Assembly (NCBI RefSeq): GCF_027579695.1
Contig: NC_083581.1
Span: 59,660,200 to 59,724,199, forward strand
Reading direction: 5' to 3'
Length of the DNA stretch: 64,000 nt
From: Neoarius graeffei
Lineage: Eukaryota > Chordata > Actinopteri > Siluriformes > Ariidae
In this document: in pieces, positions 21,370 to 33,511 of the stretch
How positions within the stretch are numbered: the stretch's first letter is position 1
Layout of the letters: each line of letters starts with the position of its first letter
Made by a program: the position numbers and the translations under genes
Notes under the pieces: generated by a model
What the model was told of the DNA's origin: nothing
What the model saw: only the letters and a program-made list of their open reading frames with translations
Databases searched by the model: none

Positions 21370-23127
21370 TTGCTAGAATATTAGCTTTTGAAAAACAACA
21401 ACAACAACAACAACAACATATGCTTAGGAGTAGCATGTTTTATTTAAAAGCCCTTGATTCAAGATAAAGAGGAAACTCCTTTTTTAGATGAAGGCGTGTG
21501 GGCTTGATTAAGTTAAATATTTATCATGCTTCACCGAACATAAGTATTATTTTATGATGAATACCCTCCTGCATTATGCAATCTGTTGAATGGGGTCAAG
21601 GGAGGCAGCAACAATACATCAATACTGCTTTACCCTTACAAAAAAGAAGTTTATTTAAGTGTGCTTCTAGTATACTTCTTTTAACTTAAAAATAAGAGAG
21701 TTTGCTTATTAAGTGTATCAGAGATGTACTTAAAAGTTATACATAAGTATACTTGGCTTATACTGAAAAGTATGTAGAAAAGTCTAAGTATATTAAGCTT
21801 ATTCTTAAACTTTTGATCAAGATATACCTAACAAAAGTGTAATAAAGTATTAAAATATTTGTGCCTTATGTTTAAGTGTACTTGCCCTGTAGTTGTGCTT
21901 ATCCTTTTGATAGTAGCCTATAAAATACTACTTTTTCACATACCAGTATATATTGGCTTCTTTGTGATCTATGGCAGCATGTTTTAAATCCCATCTTTTA
22001 AACCTACATGTACCATAAGTTTGTGGTCAGTTCTGGCATGGAATAGCTTAAGAGTAAACAGTGTTGGAACTTAAACTTATCTTTTATGTACATAGTGTTA
22101 TTAACCCACAAAGAGACAGATAACCATTTATTTTATTTGCCAACAAATTTGAAAACAAAGGTGAGAACATTGTGACAGTAACTAATATCATAATAACCAG
22201 TAACTAATAGTATATTTCCAATATGCTATAAAGTATACTTTTATAAACTAAAAAGTGGACTAGAAGTGTGTAATGAGTAAACCAATAGTATATTTCCAGT
22301 ATACTACAAAGTATACTTTAGTAAATTAAAAAGTGGATTAGAAGTATAAAACAAGTAAACTCATAGTATATTTCCAGTACACTATGAAGTATGCTTTTAT
22401 AAACTAAAGAGTGGACAACAAGTATAGAACTAGTAAACTATTAGTAAATGAGTTTACTTGTGGTATACTTGCAGTACAAAATAAAAAAAAATACTAGTTG
22501 TATACCCACAGTTTACTTCTCTTAGACTTAAAAGTCTCATTGCATCGTTTTTTCATTAATTGTGCGGTAGTCTCTAGTATGAATGAATGCCCTGTGAGCC
22601 GGTTTTGGTGAAAAAAAAATGCTGTGATTCTCCTGTTTCAGGCTGTTCTAGTTTGGTGGAGGAGTGGGAGGGGAGAGAACAACAGGATTTCAGCTCTTAC
22701 TTATGAATATTCATGCTTGTAAATGTGTTACCTCTGATTGGCTAACAGCAATCAGTAAACGTGTTACCTCTGATTGGCTAACAGCACTGTGACGCTACCT
22801 CCAGTGCGTCAGAACAAGCGGATGTGGGTGTCTTTGTAAAAACTGTTTTGATTGGCTATTATGGTCTCGACATTGATGTTTTGACCAATAGCAATGTAGA
22901 TAACACAAATTTTACATCACATTCAACGAGATTTAAACGAGACTAAAGATGGCGACTTACAAATAATGTGTAAGCATCATTGGAGTTAATAAAGTTTGAA
23001 CAGCATGAAGGAACATACCCCAACCCCCCGAAATTAACTTAAAAAAAATTTCTCAACGGATTTGGCATAATATAAAAAGGTCGTTTTTTACTCTAGCCCA
23101 AGAGCATTAGCTCAAAATTGAGTCCAA

Positions 23128-23340
23128 CCCGGAACAAATTAGTAACAAGCTGAATTTTTCAGAATATGTTCAGAATACCCTTAGGAATAACATACTAAAA
23201 GTCCCCGGGAATCCACCTTGGGCTCTCTGAGAAATTCAAGATGGCGTCCAAAATGGCCGCCGATTGGAGATTTTTCAATATCTCAGGGATAAAACATAAT
23301 ATAAATGCAATTAAAATGTTAAATTATATGTTCTCTCATA
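23128..23340 (+). repeat. Left arm of ~215-bp inverted repeat
   Basis: Pairs with 24535-24751. Shared blocks include AATAACATACTAAAAGTCCC and GAGAAATTCAAGATGGC. The arms are about 90% alike by eye. Confidence 0.85.
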
Positions 23341-23687
23341 CAAGCAATGCAAATTCACCATTGTCACACTGTTAAAATTAAAATTAACCAAGATTACAAG
23401 GTCATTAATGTGGAAATTACATGGAATTTGATGGTTGACATGATTGACAGATTAGTTTAGTAGGCTACCTACATACATGAACATAATGTAAGACAACAAT
23501 TAGACATCAATTTCCTTAATATTTAGTGCATCTTTAAGCTTTGATAAAATATTAAAGGGAAATTAAATTTGAGAACTCTATCCTCTAAAACTACAATGGC
23601 AAGCTGTTTCAGTACACTTCTTCAACATTCCGGCGACTTTCATGACAAAAAGGTCTGCCTCAATAAAAGCTCTTGCTTATAAACAAT

Positions 23688-24058
23688 CTCATCTCATTAT
23701 CTCTAGCCGCTTTATCCTTCTACAGGGTCGCAGGCAAGCTGGAGCCTATCCCAGCTGACTACGGGCGAAAGGCGGGGTACACCCCGGACAAGTCGCCAGG
23801 TCATCACAGGGCTGACACATAGACACAGACAACCATTCACACTCACATTCACACCTACGGTCAATTTAGAGTCACCAGTTAACCTAACCTGCATGTCTTT
23901 GGACTGTGGGGGAAACCGGAGCACCCGGAGGAAACCCACGCAGACACGGGAGAACATGCAAACTCCACACAGAAAGGCCCTCGCCGGCCCCGGGGCTCGA
24001 ACCCAGGACCTTCTTGCTGTGAGGCGACAGCGCTAACCACTACACCACCGTGCCGCCC
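23688..24058 (-). mobile_element. V-SINE type A
   Basis: A near-complete reverse-oriented copy. The 12-bp target duplication CTTATAAACAAT is at 23676-23687 and 24059-24070. It lies between the two inverted arms of E3. Confidence 0.93.
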
Positions 24059-24534
24059 CTTATAAACAATGAGTAGACTTAAACACTTCTCAGTGCCTCA
24101 GTTGTAATGCTTGGACCTTTGTTGTACCATCAATGAAGTAGGGAATTTATTCAAGCTTGTTTAAGGGTGGAAAAAAATGAATCTTTGAGTTTCTAGCGCC
24201 AGTCTTTACTACTAGCAATGCCAGTGTGTTCGGACAAAAAAATGACTAAACTCAGCATGACCTTTTAAAAATGACTGAACTCAGCATGACCTTTTAACAT
24301 GCCATTTTTCATTTTACACCACCAATTTACTTTAATTAACATTAATGAAAATAAGTGCTCCAACCCCTAGTAATTGTGTTTGTTGTTTTGTGAACAGAAT
24401 AGGATGATACGGAGTGAACGAGTAACCAATGGATCCACACTATACACAAATATACTGTTATAATAATGTGTACATTGTTATTATATAATGTTAATACACA
24501 ATGTAATTAATACACACATGTTGGAATTTACTCT

Positions 24535-24751
24535 CCTACCCTACAAAACATATATTCTGACCTTTTAATTGCATTAATATTTTGTTTTGGGCCTGAGATA
24601 TGGGCAGATCTCCATTTGGTGGCCATTTTGGATGCCATCTTGAATTTCTCAGAGAGCACAAGGGGGATTTCCGGGGACTTTTAGTATGTTATTCCTAAAG
24701 GTATTCTGAACATATTCTGAAATTTTCAGCTTGTTACTAATTTGTTCCGGG
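24535..24751 (-). repeat. Right arm of ~215-bp inverted repeat
   Basis: Reverse complement of 23128-23340, diverged by point changes and small gaps. Confidence 0.85.
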
Positions 24752-24870
24752 TATAACCCTATTACTCCTGGGCTACTCAGAAAAAGCGGAAATCCACCGA
24801 AAAGCAGAAAACTCATCTCTGCCTAGCTTGTGACCATGTCATGCATGCTAACGTGGAGAATATGAACATG

Positions 24871-25191
24871 CTATTTTGTAACAAAAACCTTCAAACAAAA
24901 AGTTAATGTTTTAGTTACAGCTTGTGAGCTGGTGGTCGATCGTCTTGACGGTACAGATCCAGGTATTAAAAACAACCTTGAAGCAAAACCACTACTGAAA
25001 GCACCGAAGTTTGAAAAGTCACTGTGGTTGAAATGATCAGAACACAGTACTAACGTTGCATTATACTTCGCTGGTGGTGTTCCAAAGATAAATTCCAACC
25101 ATTTCTTCTTCACCTCTTCTATCTTGGGCAAGAAATGCAACATTGATGTGTTACTGCCACAAATAACACAGGCACGAACTTGTACAGACAT
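24871..25191 (-). pseudogene. THAP-domain exon (transposase N-terminus)
   Basis: The first ~85 residues form a THAP zinc-finger DNA-binding domain. It has the C2CH set (ACVICG, then LCSDHF with Cys and His), the LHFLPK block, a KKWLEF helix and a final LIPGSVPS in place of the usual AVPTIF. THAP domains begin the transposases of P, ISL2EU and related elements. Later residues lack resemblance and probably run into an intron. No catalytic exon follows, so the locus cannot make transposase. Confidence 0.8.
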
Positions 25192-25620
25192 GTTTTCAAC
25201 TTGCTGTTAGGTCCTCTTCATTAGCTACTGACGAGATGGGCTCTGCTATCTCTCCTCGCGCTTAAATCCGAACTTTCTTCCTGTGGGCGGTCACAAGCCA
25301 AGGTGGGCGAGGCCATGAATACTAATTTTCGAAGTGACGCAAGTCACTTTTCAGATTCACTCGTTTTCCCGACTATTTTCTTTCATAAGCTAATACAGGG
25401 AATGGGAGTAGAATTACATTTTCACATGCAGGATGCATAGTGAACTATGGTATTTCAAAAAGAGCCAGTATTAAATGTTTTTGGTGGAAGGACACGTTTA
25501 AAGTATACTTTTTTATAAACTAAAAATGGGCCAATTTAGTCCCAAGAAGTATTAGATTAGTTTACTTACAAGTATACTGTAAGTACATTGATATCAGTAT
25601 ACTTGGTACACAAAAGTATA

Positions 25621-27225
25621 CAACCCCGATTCCAAAAAAGTTGGGACAAAGTACAAATTGTAAATCAAAACGGAATGCAATAATTTACAAATCTCAAAAA
25701 CTGATATTGTATTCACAATAGAACATAGACAACATATCAAATGTCAAAAGTGAGACATTTTGAAATTTCATGCCAAATATTGGCTCATTTGAAATTTCAT
25801 GACAGCAACACATCTCAAAAAAGTTGGGACAGGGGCAATAAGAGGCTGGAAAAGTTAAAGGTACAAAAAAGGAACAGCTGGAGGACCAAATTGCAACTCA
25901 TTAGGTTAACTGGCAATAGGTCATTAACATGACTGGGTATAAAAAGAGCATCTTTGAGTGGCAGCGGCTCTCAGAAGTAAAGATGGGAAGAGGATCACCA
26001 ATCCCCCTAATTCTGCACCGACAAATAGTGGAACAATATCAGAAAGGAGTTCGACAGTGTAAAATTGCAAAGAGTTTGAACATATCATCATCTACAGTGC
26101 ATAATATCATCAAAAGATTCAGAGAATCTGGAAGAATCTCTGTGCGTAAGGGTCAAGGCCGGAAAACCATACTGGGTGCCCGTGATCTTCGGGCCCTTAG
26201 ACGGCACTGCATCACATACAGGCGTGCTTCTGTATTGGAAATCACAAAATGGGCTCAGGGATATTTCCAGAGAACATTATCTGTGAACACAATTCACCGT
26301 GCCATCCGCCGTTGCCAGCTAAAACTCTATAGTTCAAAGAAGAAGACGTATCTAAACATGATCCAGAAGCACAGACGTCTTCTCTGGGCCAAGGCTCATT
26401 TAAAATGGACTGTGGCAAAGTGGAAAACTGTTCTGTGGTCAGACAAATCAAAATTTGAAGCTCTTTATGGAAATCAGAGATGCCGTGTCATTCGGACTAA
26501 AGAGGAGAAGGACGACCCAAGTTGTTATCAGCGCTCAGTTCAGAAGCCTGCATCTCTGATGGTATGGGGTTGCATTAGTGCGTGTGGCATGGGCAGCTTA
26601 CACATCTGGAAAGACACCATCAATGCTGAAAGGTATATCCAGGTTCTAGAGCAACATATGCTCCCATCCAGACGACGTCTCTTTCAGGGAAGACCTTGCA
26701 TTTTCCAACATGACAATGCCAAACCACATACTGCATCAATTACAGCATCATGGCTGCGTAGAAGAAGGGTCCAGGTACTGAACTGGCCAGCCTGCAGTCC
26801 AGATCTTTCACCCATAGAAAACATTTGGCGCATCATAAAATGGAAGATAAGACAAAAAAGACCTAAGACAGCTGAGCAACTAGAATCCTACATTAGACAA
26901 GAATGGGTTAACATTCCTATCCCTAAACTTGAGCAACTTGTCTCCTCAGTCCCCAGATGTTTACAGACTGTTGTAAAGAGAAAAGGGGATGTCTCACAGT
27001 GGTAAACATGGCCTTGTCCCAACTTTTTTGAGATGTGGTGTTGTCATGAAATTTAAAATCACCTAATTTTTCTCTTTAAATGATACATTTTCTCAGTTTA
27101 AACATTTGATATGTCATCTATGTTCTATTCTGAATAAAATATGGAATTTTGAAACTTCCACATCATTGCATTCTGTTTTTATTTACAATTTATACTTTGT
27201 CCCAACTTTTTTGGAATCGGGGTTG
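25621..27225 (+). mobile_element. Tc1-like transposon, apparently intact
   Basis: 1605 bp, flanked by TA on both sides (25619-25620 and 27226-27227). The ends are inverted repeats beginning CAACCCCGATTCCAAAAAAG. Inside is a single uninterrupted transposase gene. No stop, frameshift or missing catalytic residue is visible, which is unusual in this window. It inserted into the AGTATACTT-rich element. Confidence 0.95.
25983..27005 (+). CDS. Tc1-like transposase, intact DD34E
   Basis: A cut-and-paste transposase that binds the element's ends and moves it into TA sites. I chose ATG 25983 (MGRGSPIP) because it gives 340 residues, the usual Tc1 length; an in-frame ATG at 25929 would add 18. Residues 10-45 form the first helix-turn-helix ([19 protein letters not shown]). 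A linker with RKGQGRK lies near 55-61, then a second DNA-binding part. The catalytic domain has D154 (LWSDKSKFE), D244 ([10 protein letters not shown]) and E279 ([11 protein letters not shown]), with exactly 34 residues between the last two. No frame breaks are seen; activity is untested. Confidence 0.93.
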   Translation: MGRGSPIPLILHRQIVEQYQKGVRQCKIAKSLNISSSTVHNIIKRFRESGRISVRKGQGRKTILGARDLRALRRHCITYRRASVLEITKWAQGYFQRTLSVNTIHRAIRRCQLKLYSSKKKTYLNMIQKHRRLLWAKAHLKWTVAKWKTVLWSDKSKFEALYGNQRCRVIRTKEEKDDPSCYQRSVQKPASLMVWGCISACGMGSLHIWKDTINAERYIQVLEQHMLPSRRRLFQGRPCIFQHDNAKPHTASITASWLRRRRVQVLNWPACSPDLSPIENIWRIIKWKIRQKRPKTAEQLESYIRQEWVNIPIPKLEQLVSSVPRCLQTVVKRKGDVSQW

Positions 27226-27306
27226 TACTTAAGGAAATATACTTTAACTTTACTTAAGTATACTTTATAAAATGAACTTGAAGTATACTTCTTTTTGATA
27301 AGGGTA

Positions 27307-27870
27307 TCCTCTGTCTGAGGAATGACCCCCAACACATGCACGTTTCTTGCAGGATTTAACCAGTTATCCATGGACATGTTCCTGCTTAGTGTCATATGAA
27401 TTGCAAATCAAGTATACAGGAGTAAAAGCTTCCAGGCCACATATAGCCTTTAACCTATGTCTCACAGTCAATTCATGCATTTCTAGTCTCGAGAAACGGC
27501 AGCACTTTTTTTGTTTTGTTCTGTTCTTGGTGTTGTGAATGGACTGGGGTCTTTCCTCTCAGCACATGCCACATTGCTGCTGTGGACTTTTTAAGCCTCA
27601 TGTCAGCTTCTGTCTCTGGGCCATTGTAATTAAGATTCTTGTCGGATCTCCTGGACAGGTGGTCTCCATTACTATTTAGCAATTGTAGTCTTCTCAGGGC
27701 TTATGTGAATCACATTATGCTGTGGGGACTCCAGAAACTTTAACTCATACACAGCGCATTACAAATGTTAGTCTGTAGAATTCCTTTTTAATCCTTTATT
27801 TACTTCATGAGCTGAACTTTACAGTGGCACAGGTGATGGTTAATAATTTTCCTGAAATGTATGGCAAAAA
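27307..27870. other. No recognisable feature
   Basis: Non-coding sequence between two mobile elements; nothing I can name. Confidence 0.5.
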
Positions 27871-28009
27871 TAATTAACAGTTATTCCACAAAATCAAGTA
27901 ATACATGACCTGATAGGCTATAAGCCATGTACGATGAGATTGAGTGGAATAACTGTTTTATTCTATCCACATTCACTGGATTTCGAGAAATGAGATAAGT
28001 ATAAAAATG

Positions 28010-29215
28010 GGTGTCCGGTGATGGACAGGGTAAAGGACTGTATAATAGGGACACTGGATCAGGTATACAGCGAGCTACCCAGGCTGTCCGGTTAGAACAG
28101 GAATTAATGGATGTCCACTCACGAGAAACCGTGTAAACCGTGGTTTTACTAGAAAACAGAATAAAATACAAATACAACAAGACATGAGCAATAATATACA
28201 CACAAGCAATAATGTAAATAATGACAATGATATAAATACAAATACACATCGCATTAAATATATATTAACGCAAATGAATAATAATTATATTCAATGTAAT
28301 ACAATGTAAAACACACAAATGAATACTATATAAGTAAAACAATGTAAAGCCCAATGAATGCTACTTACACCCCATAATAAATAACACAACACACTAGATA
28401 CTGACTATATACACGATATGTACACAATATGTACAATGTGTACAACGTACACGGAGGATGAGGATAGCTGCCTACAGCAGCTATCATTACCAAGGTGCGT
28501 GGTGCAACTGCTTACAGCGAGTCACACCCGCATGAAGACACAGAGTGTGTCGGCTGAATGAAGGGGAGCGTGGCTCCTTTAAGCGCTGCCCCGCGCTGTA
28601 TTGCGCATAGAAGGTTAGAATATGTGGCGCGGTTATGAACTGTACATACCACCACTACACTCCCAACACGGCAATAGCTAATAATGAAATGTGCTCCCGT
28701 AACAAACCGTGGACGAGAAAACAAGCGCTATCATTACATGGCTACTGAACAGAACAGAACAAACACGTAAGAAAATAGACAGACACAGGATGAGAGAATA
28801 AGAGAAGAAATACTCGCTAGCATTACCGCTACATGTAACAGTTACAGATAACGAGTACACACATAACACAGTAGCTACGCAACAATAAACAACTTACATT
28901 CAAGGACGCACGGAATGCTCACACGGCACAAATGATGGACGTTGGATCCTGACACGTCCGCGATAGAAAGACAGAAAGCAAGAAAGAAATGAAACCGAGA
29001 AAGAAAGAGAGAAACGGATCCAAATATTCACTGATGAGAAGCAGGTGTTGCATGGAGTCCCCGTCTGATGTGTGCTGTGTTTTCCTCGATGTTTGTGCGC
29101 ATCTTATATAGTCCACGCAGCACAGTGTGATGGACAGTGGCGCCAGGGTGTCTGAAGTTGGCGTGTGATGGACAGTGGCGCCAGGGTGTCTGAAGTTGGC
29201 ATGTTGTAACATGCC
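28010..29215 (-). mobile_element. LTR-like insert inside element X (uncertain)
   Basis: This block differs in style from the rest of X. On the reverse strand it has a TATATAAG box (29103-29110) followed by about 200 bp of leader-like sequence, as in an LTR promoter. A 38-bp perfect tandem duplication lies just upstream at 29125-29162 and 29163-29200. I could not find matching TG/CA ends with a target duplication, so a solo LTR is only a suggestion. Confidence 0.3.
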
Positions 29216-29449
29216 CTGACAACTAACGAGTTGGGAGCCACTATGTCTGACAAGGGTGCCTGTTTACTACTTTTAAAGGTCAAAATAATTAAGACCTGGC
29301 ACCGCAATTCTGAACAATAAGTAAAAACTTGATATAAAACTTCTGACAAAATCATTTCCACTTAGAATGTAAACAAACTGATGAAATAACAGTAGCAATT
29401 TGTGAAAAATGCTATAATAATTATTATTATTGAAAAATAAAAAATATAT

Positions 29450-29568
29450 GTTTTTACTATCAAATACTTTTATTCCATATTTTGTTGTTTTTTTGTATTT
29501 TGGGTTTTTTTGTTTTTGAGTAGAGTTTTTATTTCGTCCTCGGTTGGTTCACTAACATATTCCACCAT
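29450..29568 (-). pseudogene. Element X first exon, copy 1
   Basis: From ATG at 29568 the reverse strand reads MVEYVSEPTEDEIKTLLKNK, then breaks up in a poly-A-rich stretch. The same opening (MAERVAEPTEDEIKILLENK) is at 52088 in copy 2. The acidic EPTEDEIK start resembles fish KIAA1958-like proteins from tyrosine-recombinase (Crypton) elements; this is from memory. Confidence 0.4.
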
Positions 29569-29752
29569 TTTGTTTTTCTCCACTTATGGTATATGAGCTG
29601 ATAGCCTAGTAGTACAGTAGCCAATCAGAACATGTGATTGCTCAAATCCAGTGAATGTGGATAGAATAATAAATGTTTGATTGCTACCCTCTTTGCAAAA
29701 ATAATGTTATTAACATTTGTATCTTTAATTTATTTTAAATACTTTGCCATGT

Positions 29753-30128
29753 GGGCGGCACGGTGGTGTAGTGGTTAGTGCTGTCGCCTCACAGCAAGAA
29801 GGTCCAGGTTCGAGCCCCGTGGCCGGCGAGGGCCTTTCTGTGCGGAGTTTGCATGTTCTCCCCGTGTCCACGTGGGTTTCCTTCGGGTGCGCCGGTTTCC
29901 CCCACAGTCCAAAGACATGCAGGTTAGGTTAACTGGTGACTCTAAATTGCCCGTAGGTGTGAATGTGAGTGTGAATGGTTGTCTGTGTCTATGTGTCAGC
30001 CCTGTGATGACCTGGCGACTTGTCCAGGGTGTACCCCGCCTTTCGCCCGTAGTCAGCTGGGATAGGCTCCAGCTTGCCTGCGACCCTGTAGAATAGGATA
30101 AAGCAGCTAGAGATAATGAGATGAGATG
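29753..30128 (+). mobile_element. V-SINE type A, full length
   Basis: Complete copy with head, V domain and GATGAGATGA tail. The 12-bp target duplication ACTTTGCCATGT is at 29741-29752 and 30129-30140. Confidence 0.94.
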
Positions 30129-30354
30129 ACTTTGCCATGTCATTTTAACAGAATGAATTTGTTTTATGGCTCTGTTGGTGTGAATAAGTAATTATTGGCT
30201 ACAGGAGAAGAAATGTTGTGTACAGTTTGATGTGATATTTCAGTACAATACCTGAAACAGTCCTTGGAATGAACACCCAAATTTGACTCAGTTTGGCTAA
30301 ACATTTCTTCATTAGAATCATTGGTATTAATCAGGACATCACAATTTATTAAAC

Positions 30355-30690
30355 AGGGTAGAATGATGCGTTACGACTTCACAGCTCCTATGTTTGATCC
30401 TGAGCTTGTTACTGTTTGTATGGAGATTCACATGTTCTAACTATCTACATATATGTCTGGGTTTTCTTTGGGTTCCCTGGTTTCCTCTGACCTTCCTGAT
30501 TGGCTACTTTACATTTCCCCAAATTGTGAATGAGTGTGCAAATGCATGTGTGTACAATGCCTTGTGATGTACTTGCATCACATCCAGGGTGTATTCTATC
30601 CTCGTGCTGGATATTCTCAGGATAGGCAATGGACTCACTGTGAATTCAATGAAGAAAAAGTGATTGGTGAAGATGAATGAATGAATATAA
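30355..30690 (+). mobile_element. Old degraded V-SINE
   Basis: The order of blocks follows a V-SINE (GTATGGAGATTCACATGTTC, TCTGGGTTTTCTTTGGGTTC, CATCCAGGGTGTATTC), with many changes and a GAATGAATGAAT tail. Confidence 0.65.
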
Positions 30691-31139
30691 TAAACCAGGT
30701 CAAAGATGTATGCTAAATAAGTGATCTCTTTTTAGTAAATGATCTACAAATAGGACATTTAATCAGCATTAAAAGTTCTTTAATTTACTCCGAAGGCCAG
30801 TCAGCCTGTCTGAGGAAAGTCTAGTCATTTACCTAGTGCATATTTTAAAGTGACAGTTTAAAATCAGGAGACCTATTGATGTTTAGTGAACAATTGCTTG
30901 ACCGTTTCATTTGTTTTATCTTACTGAGAGCTTCACTTTAAAGGTAGACTGCCTTTCAGATTTTTCAAGTTTAAGTCATAAAAGTAATTTTCCCAGACAC
31001 CCAATTATTTTTCTTTAATGGATTGAAAGCTACTGAATTTGAATCACAGACTTCCAATTTTATTAGCTTTTTTTTTTTAAATAGAACAATTAATGAATTA
31101 AGAGCCATGTGGCCCTAAATTCTCCACTATTTTTTCCTG

Positions 31140-31490
31140 CTTCACCATGACCCAATTCAAGATACTACATCATGCATCACGTGGTGGGCTTTCCCTGTTC
31201 ACGCAAGGCATTGGGGGATACAAATTTGAAACAGGAGAGGAGGACATTAATGTGCGAATGAAACGTGAAAGACCAACTACAGTAACAGAAAGCAAGAAAA
31301 AAAGTCGTTATGTTGTGAATGAAAGGAAACGCAGGACCAAACTAATAAATATCAGTGGTCAGCAAGCACCTCGGTGTGATCAGTTATTCGTTTAGTGACA
31401 GAATGATGTAACTGTCAGTGCAGATGGCAGTAATGCAACACTGTGGATGCCAGCTGCTGTAAAACCCAAAAGAAGAAGAAGAAGAGGAAG
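31140..31490 (+). repeat. Unclassified retroposon end with GAA tail
   Basis: An 82-codon frame (31147-31395) with a basic tail is followed by CACTGTGGATGCCAGCTGCT and a run of GAA repeats near 31470. That ending is common in fish repeats. I do not recognise the protein and would not call it a gene. Confidence 0.4.
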
Positions 31491-33511
31491 AAGGTAAACC
31501 CGCACATGCACACATGGACTTCCTCTGTCTGCTTGACTGCGTGAAGTGAGCGGTTTTATGCATACAGTATAATTTGCTAGGGAATCCCCTCAAGTTAAAT
31601 AACTTCCCAGCCACAGAATGGCCTCTGTTTTTTTTTTTTTTTAGATATTACAGAAATAAACATATATCACAATGACTAAATTATCAACGGGAACTAAATT
31701 TCACCAATTTTATGAAATCCAAAGGCCATCTAGCTTTAAAACAGCTGTAGGTAAGAAAGGAGGCCTGGGTCATGACTAGGAAACTGAAGAAATGGGAGAC
31801 TGAACATGGTAAATGTAAGATTAACTGAAAAAAATTCTCATTATGATGAACAAAATTATTACACTTCCTGTAATTGTCCTGTAATATTATCTACATATTA
31901 GTCTCACACAGGATATAATGCATCACTTTATATTTCTTTGGAAAAAGCAGAAAAGTGCTAAGTGGTATAATAAATAATTTGATGTCAATTTAAAGTGATA
32001 ACGATTGCCAGCACATGTTTTTAAAATTGTCCTTCCTTCCGTCATACCATTTCACAATTGACACATATTTGTATGCTGTGCTGCAATGCTCAGTCCAGAC
32101 CTCCACTAGGAGGAAAATACAAAGTTGATGCCAAGTGCAGACACTTATAATGATCAGAAACTTTCATAGTAGCCTTCCAAGGATTAATCTGGAGACAATT
32201 AAAAAGTAGTATTGTAGAGTATATGTATAGTAGCCCAGAGATGTAAGTTGTGAGATTATGCTTAAATAATTCAACCATTATAAGTGAATATTTATAAGAT
32301 TCTCTTAGACTCTTAAACAATTTTCCCTTAAGGGTTCTTTGGATAGTTATGGGTTCTCAGCTTCTGAAAGGAAAACACACTATTGTATGGTTATATGTCC
32401 ATCCATTATCTGTAACCCTGCGACCCTGTAGAACAGGATAAGCGGCTACAGATAATTGTTGGATGGACAGATGTTTTCTCCTAGAGGGACAAAACAAAGA
32501 AATCTTCAGGATGAAAAGAATGTTGTGGGAATTTAATGATCTTTTATAGTAGGCACGTTAACTTTGGTTTGGTGCACAAAACTCTGTCTCACAAAGTTAG
32601 CTCTAAGGACTAATTCTGACACTCGCCCAGCTCATTTTTTTAATGAGTGTGCTTCATCCTTGCTTCTTTTTGGGTTAAGACCCCCAAGCATCTCTGAACA
32701 ACATCCAGAACCTACCCACCGACCCCCCCCTTTTTTTTATAAAAAGAAAAACGACAGCAGTACCTTCGGAGGGAATATGATGGATTTGCTTTACTTTAAG
32801 CCATTCTCTTCTGTGGTTTCTCTCCTATTGCCTAGAAGCAGCTCAAGGTCATCCAAGCTAATTTTTTTTCTCTAGCATACAGAGGTGTAAGTTATGTGTA
32901 AGATATAAATTTGACATTTTGATCATTGTTATATGTTGTAATGGTGCTGTTGTGGGGAAAGCACTAATTCTGAATAACGATGGTCTGATGGTGGGTTAGA
33001 TTCGGCAGTAAACTGAAGGAGCGAGGACAGACTGTAGTGTAGACATTATAGAGAACTACTGAGAGAAAGAGAATGACAGCATGAACTAATTATAGGTTTT
33101 GCTTTAGCCATTCTCTAACCAGACATCTTGAACTATGCCTTAGGGCTCAGTCACTAGTTTATAGTGTTTTCCAGTGGTGCATTAAAGAATCTACTAACCT
33201 GTTTGCTTACAGTTTAGTATTTCAGTAGGTGCTTAGCATGGTGTTAGTTTTGGAGCCTTTTAGAGACTCGGGTATTCAGAAGCTGTTTTCATAAAGAATG
33301 GTGGAACATGTGTTTCAGCCCTGGAAACAACTTATTAATTTGATCTGCACAAATTGTCTGTCAGAACTCTGAACGATTCATTGCTTTGTTTTTGTCGAAA
33401 GAGAAAAAGAAAATATACAGTGCGTATCCAGATAACATGGTTTGAGTTCATCAAAACATATTTAGATACACGATCTAGTCTCTGATTGCATTCCTAACTG
33501 TTTGTCTACAG
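31491..33511. other. Intron-like sequence, only a SINE tail piece
   Basis: No exon or RNA gene seen. At 32399-32466 there is a short fragment of a type A V-SINE tail (CTGCGACCCTGTAGAACAGG). Confidence 0.55.

Larger units (their letters stand above)
22530..25470. mobile_element. Foldback element E3 with THAP exon
   Basis: Inside the AT-rich element lies a block with ~215-bp inverted arms (23128-23340 and 24535-24751) and, to their right, a THAP-domain exon reading inward (25191 to 24871). The sequence left of the arms contains a GTGTTACCTCTGATTGGCTA unit twice (near 22727 and 22760). Outer ends are not clear, so the limits are approximate. I infer a relative of E1/E2 whose middle has been replaced. 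Confidence 0.5.
21631..27306. mobile_element. AT-rich TIR element rich in AGTATACTT, host of two insertions
   Basis: The left end TACCCTTACAAAAAAGAAGT matches the reverse complement of the right end (TACCCTTATCAAAAAGAAGT, ending at 27306) with few differences. The element's own body is recognisable by frequent AGTATACTT/AAGTATAC at 21640-22520, 25500-25620 and 27226-27300. Two later elements sit inside: a foldback THAP element (about 22530-25470) and a Tc1-like transposon (25621-27225). I see no coding capacity of its own and cannot name the family. Confidence 0.6.
27876..29672 (-). mobile_element. Element X, copy 1 (unclassified, terminal hairpin)
   Basis: The two ends carry inverted copies of TCTATCCACATTCACTGGAT (near 27962 and 29650). 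Beyond the inner copy at the left there is a hairpin: AACAGTTATTCCAC (27876-27889) pairs with GTGGAATAACTGTT (27944-27957). A second copy (51981-59026) has the same layout. Both carry a short first exon reading MxExVxEPTEDEIK just inside the other end. That N-terminus recalls KIAA1958/Crypton-derived tyrosine-recombinase proteins, but the class is uncertain. Confidence 0.6.

Noticed and set aside
31147..31395. 82-codon frame with a basic tail
   Set aside because: No motif, no splice support, and the downstream sequence is a repeat end with a GAA tail.
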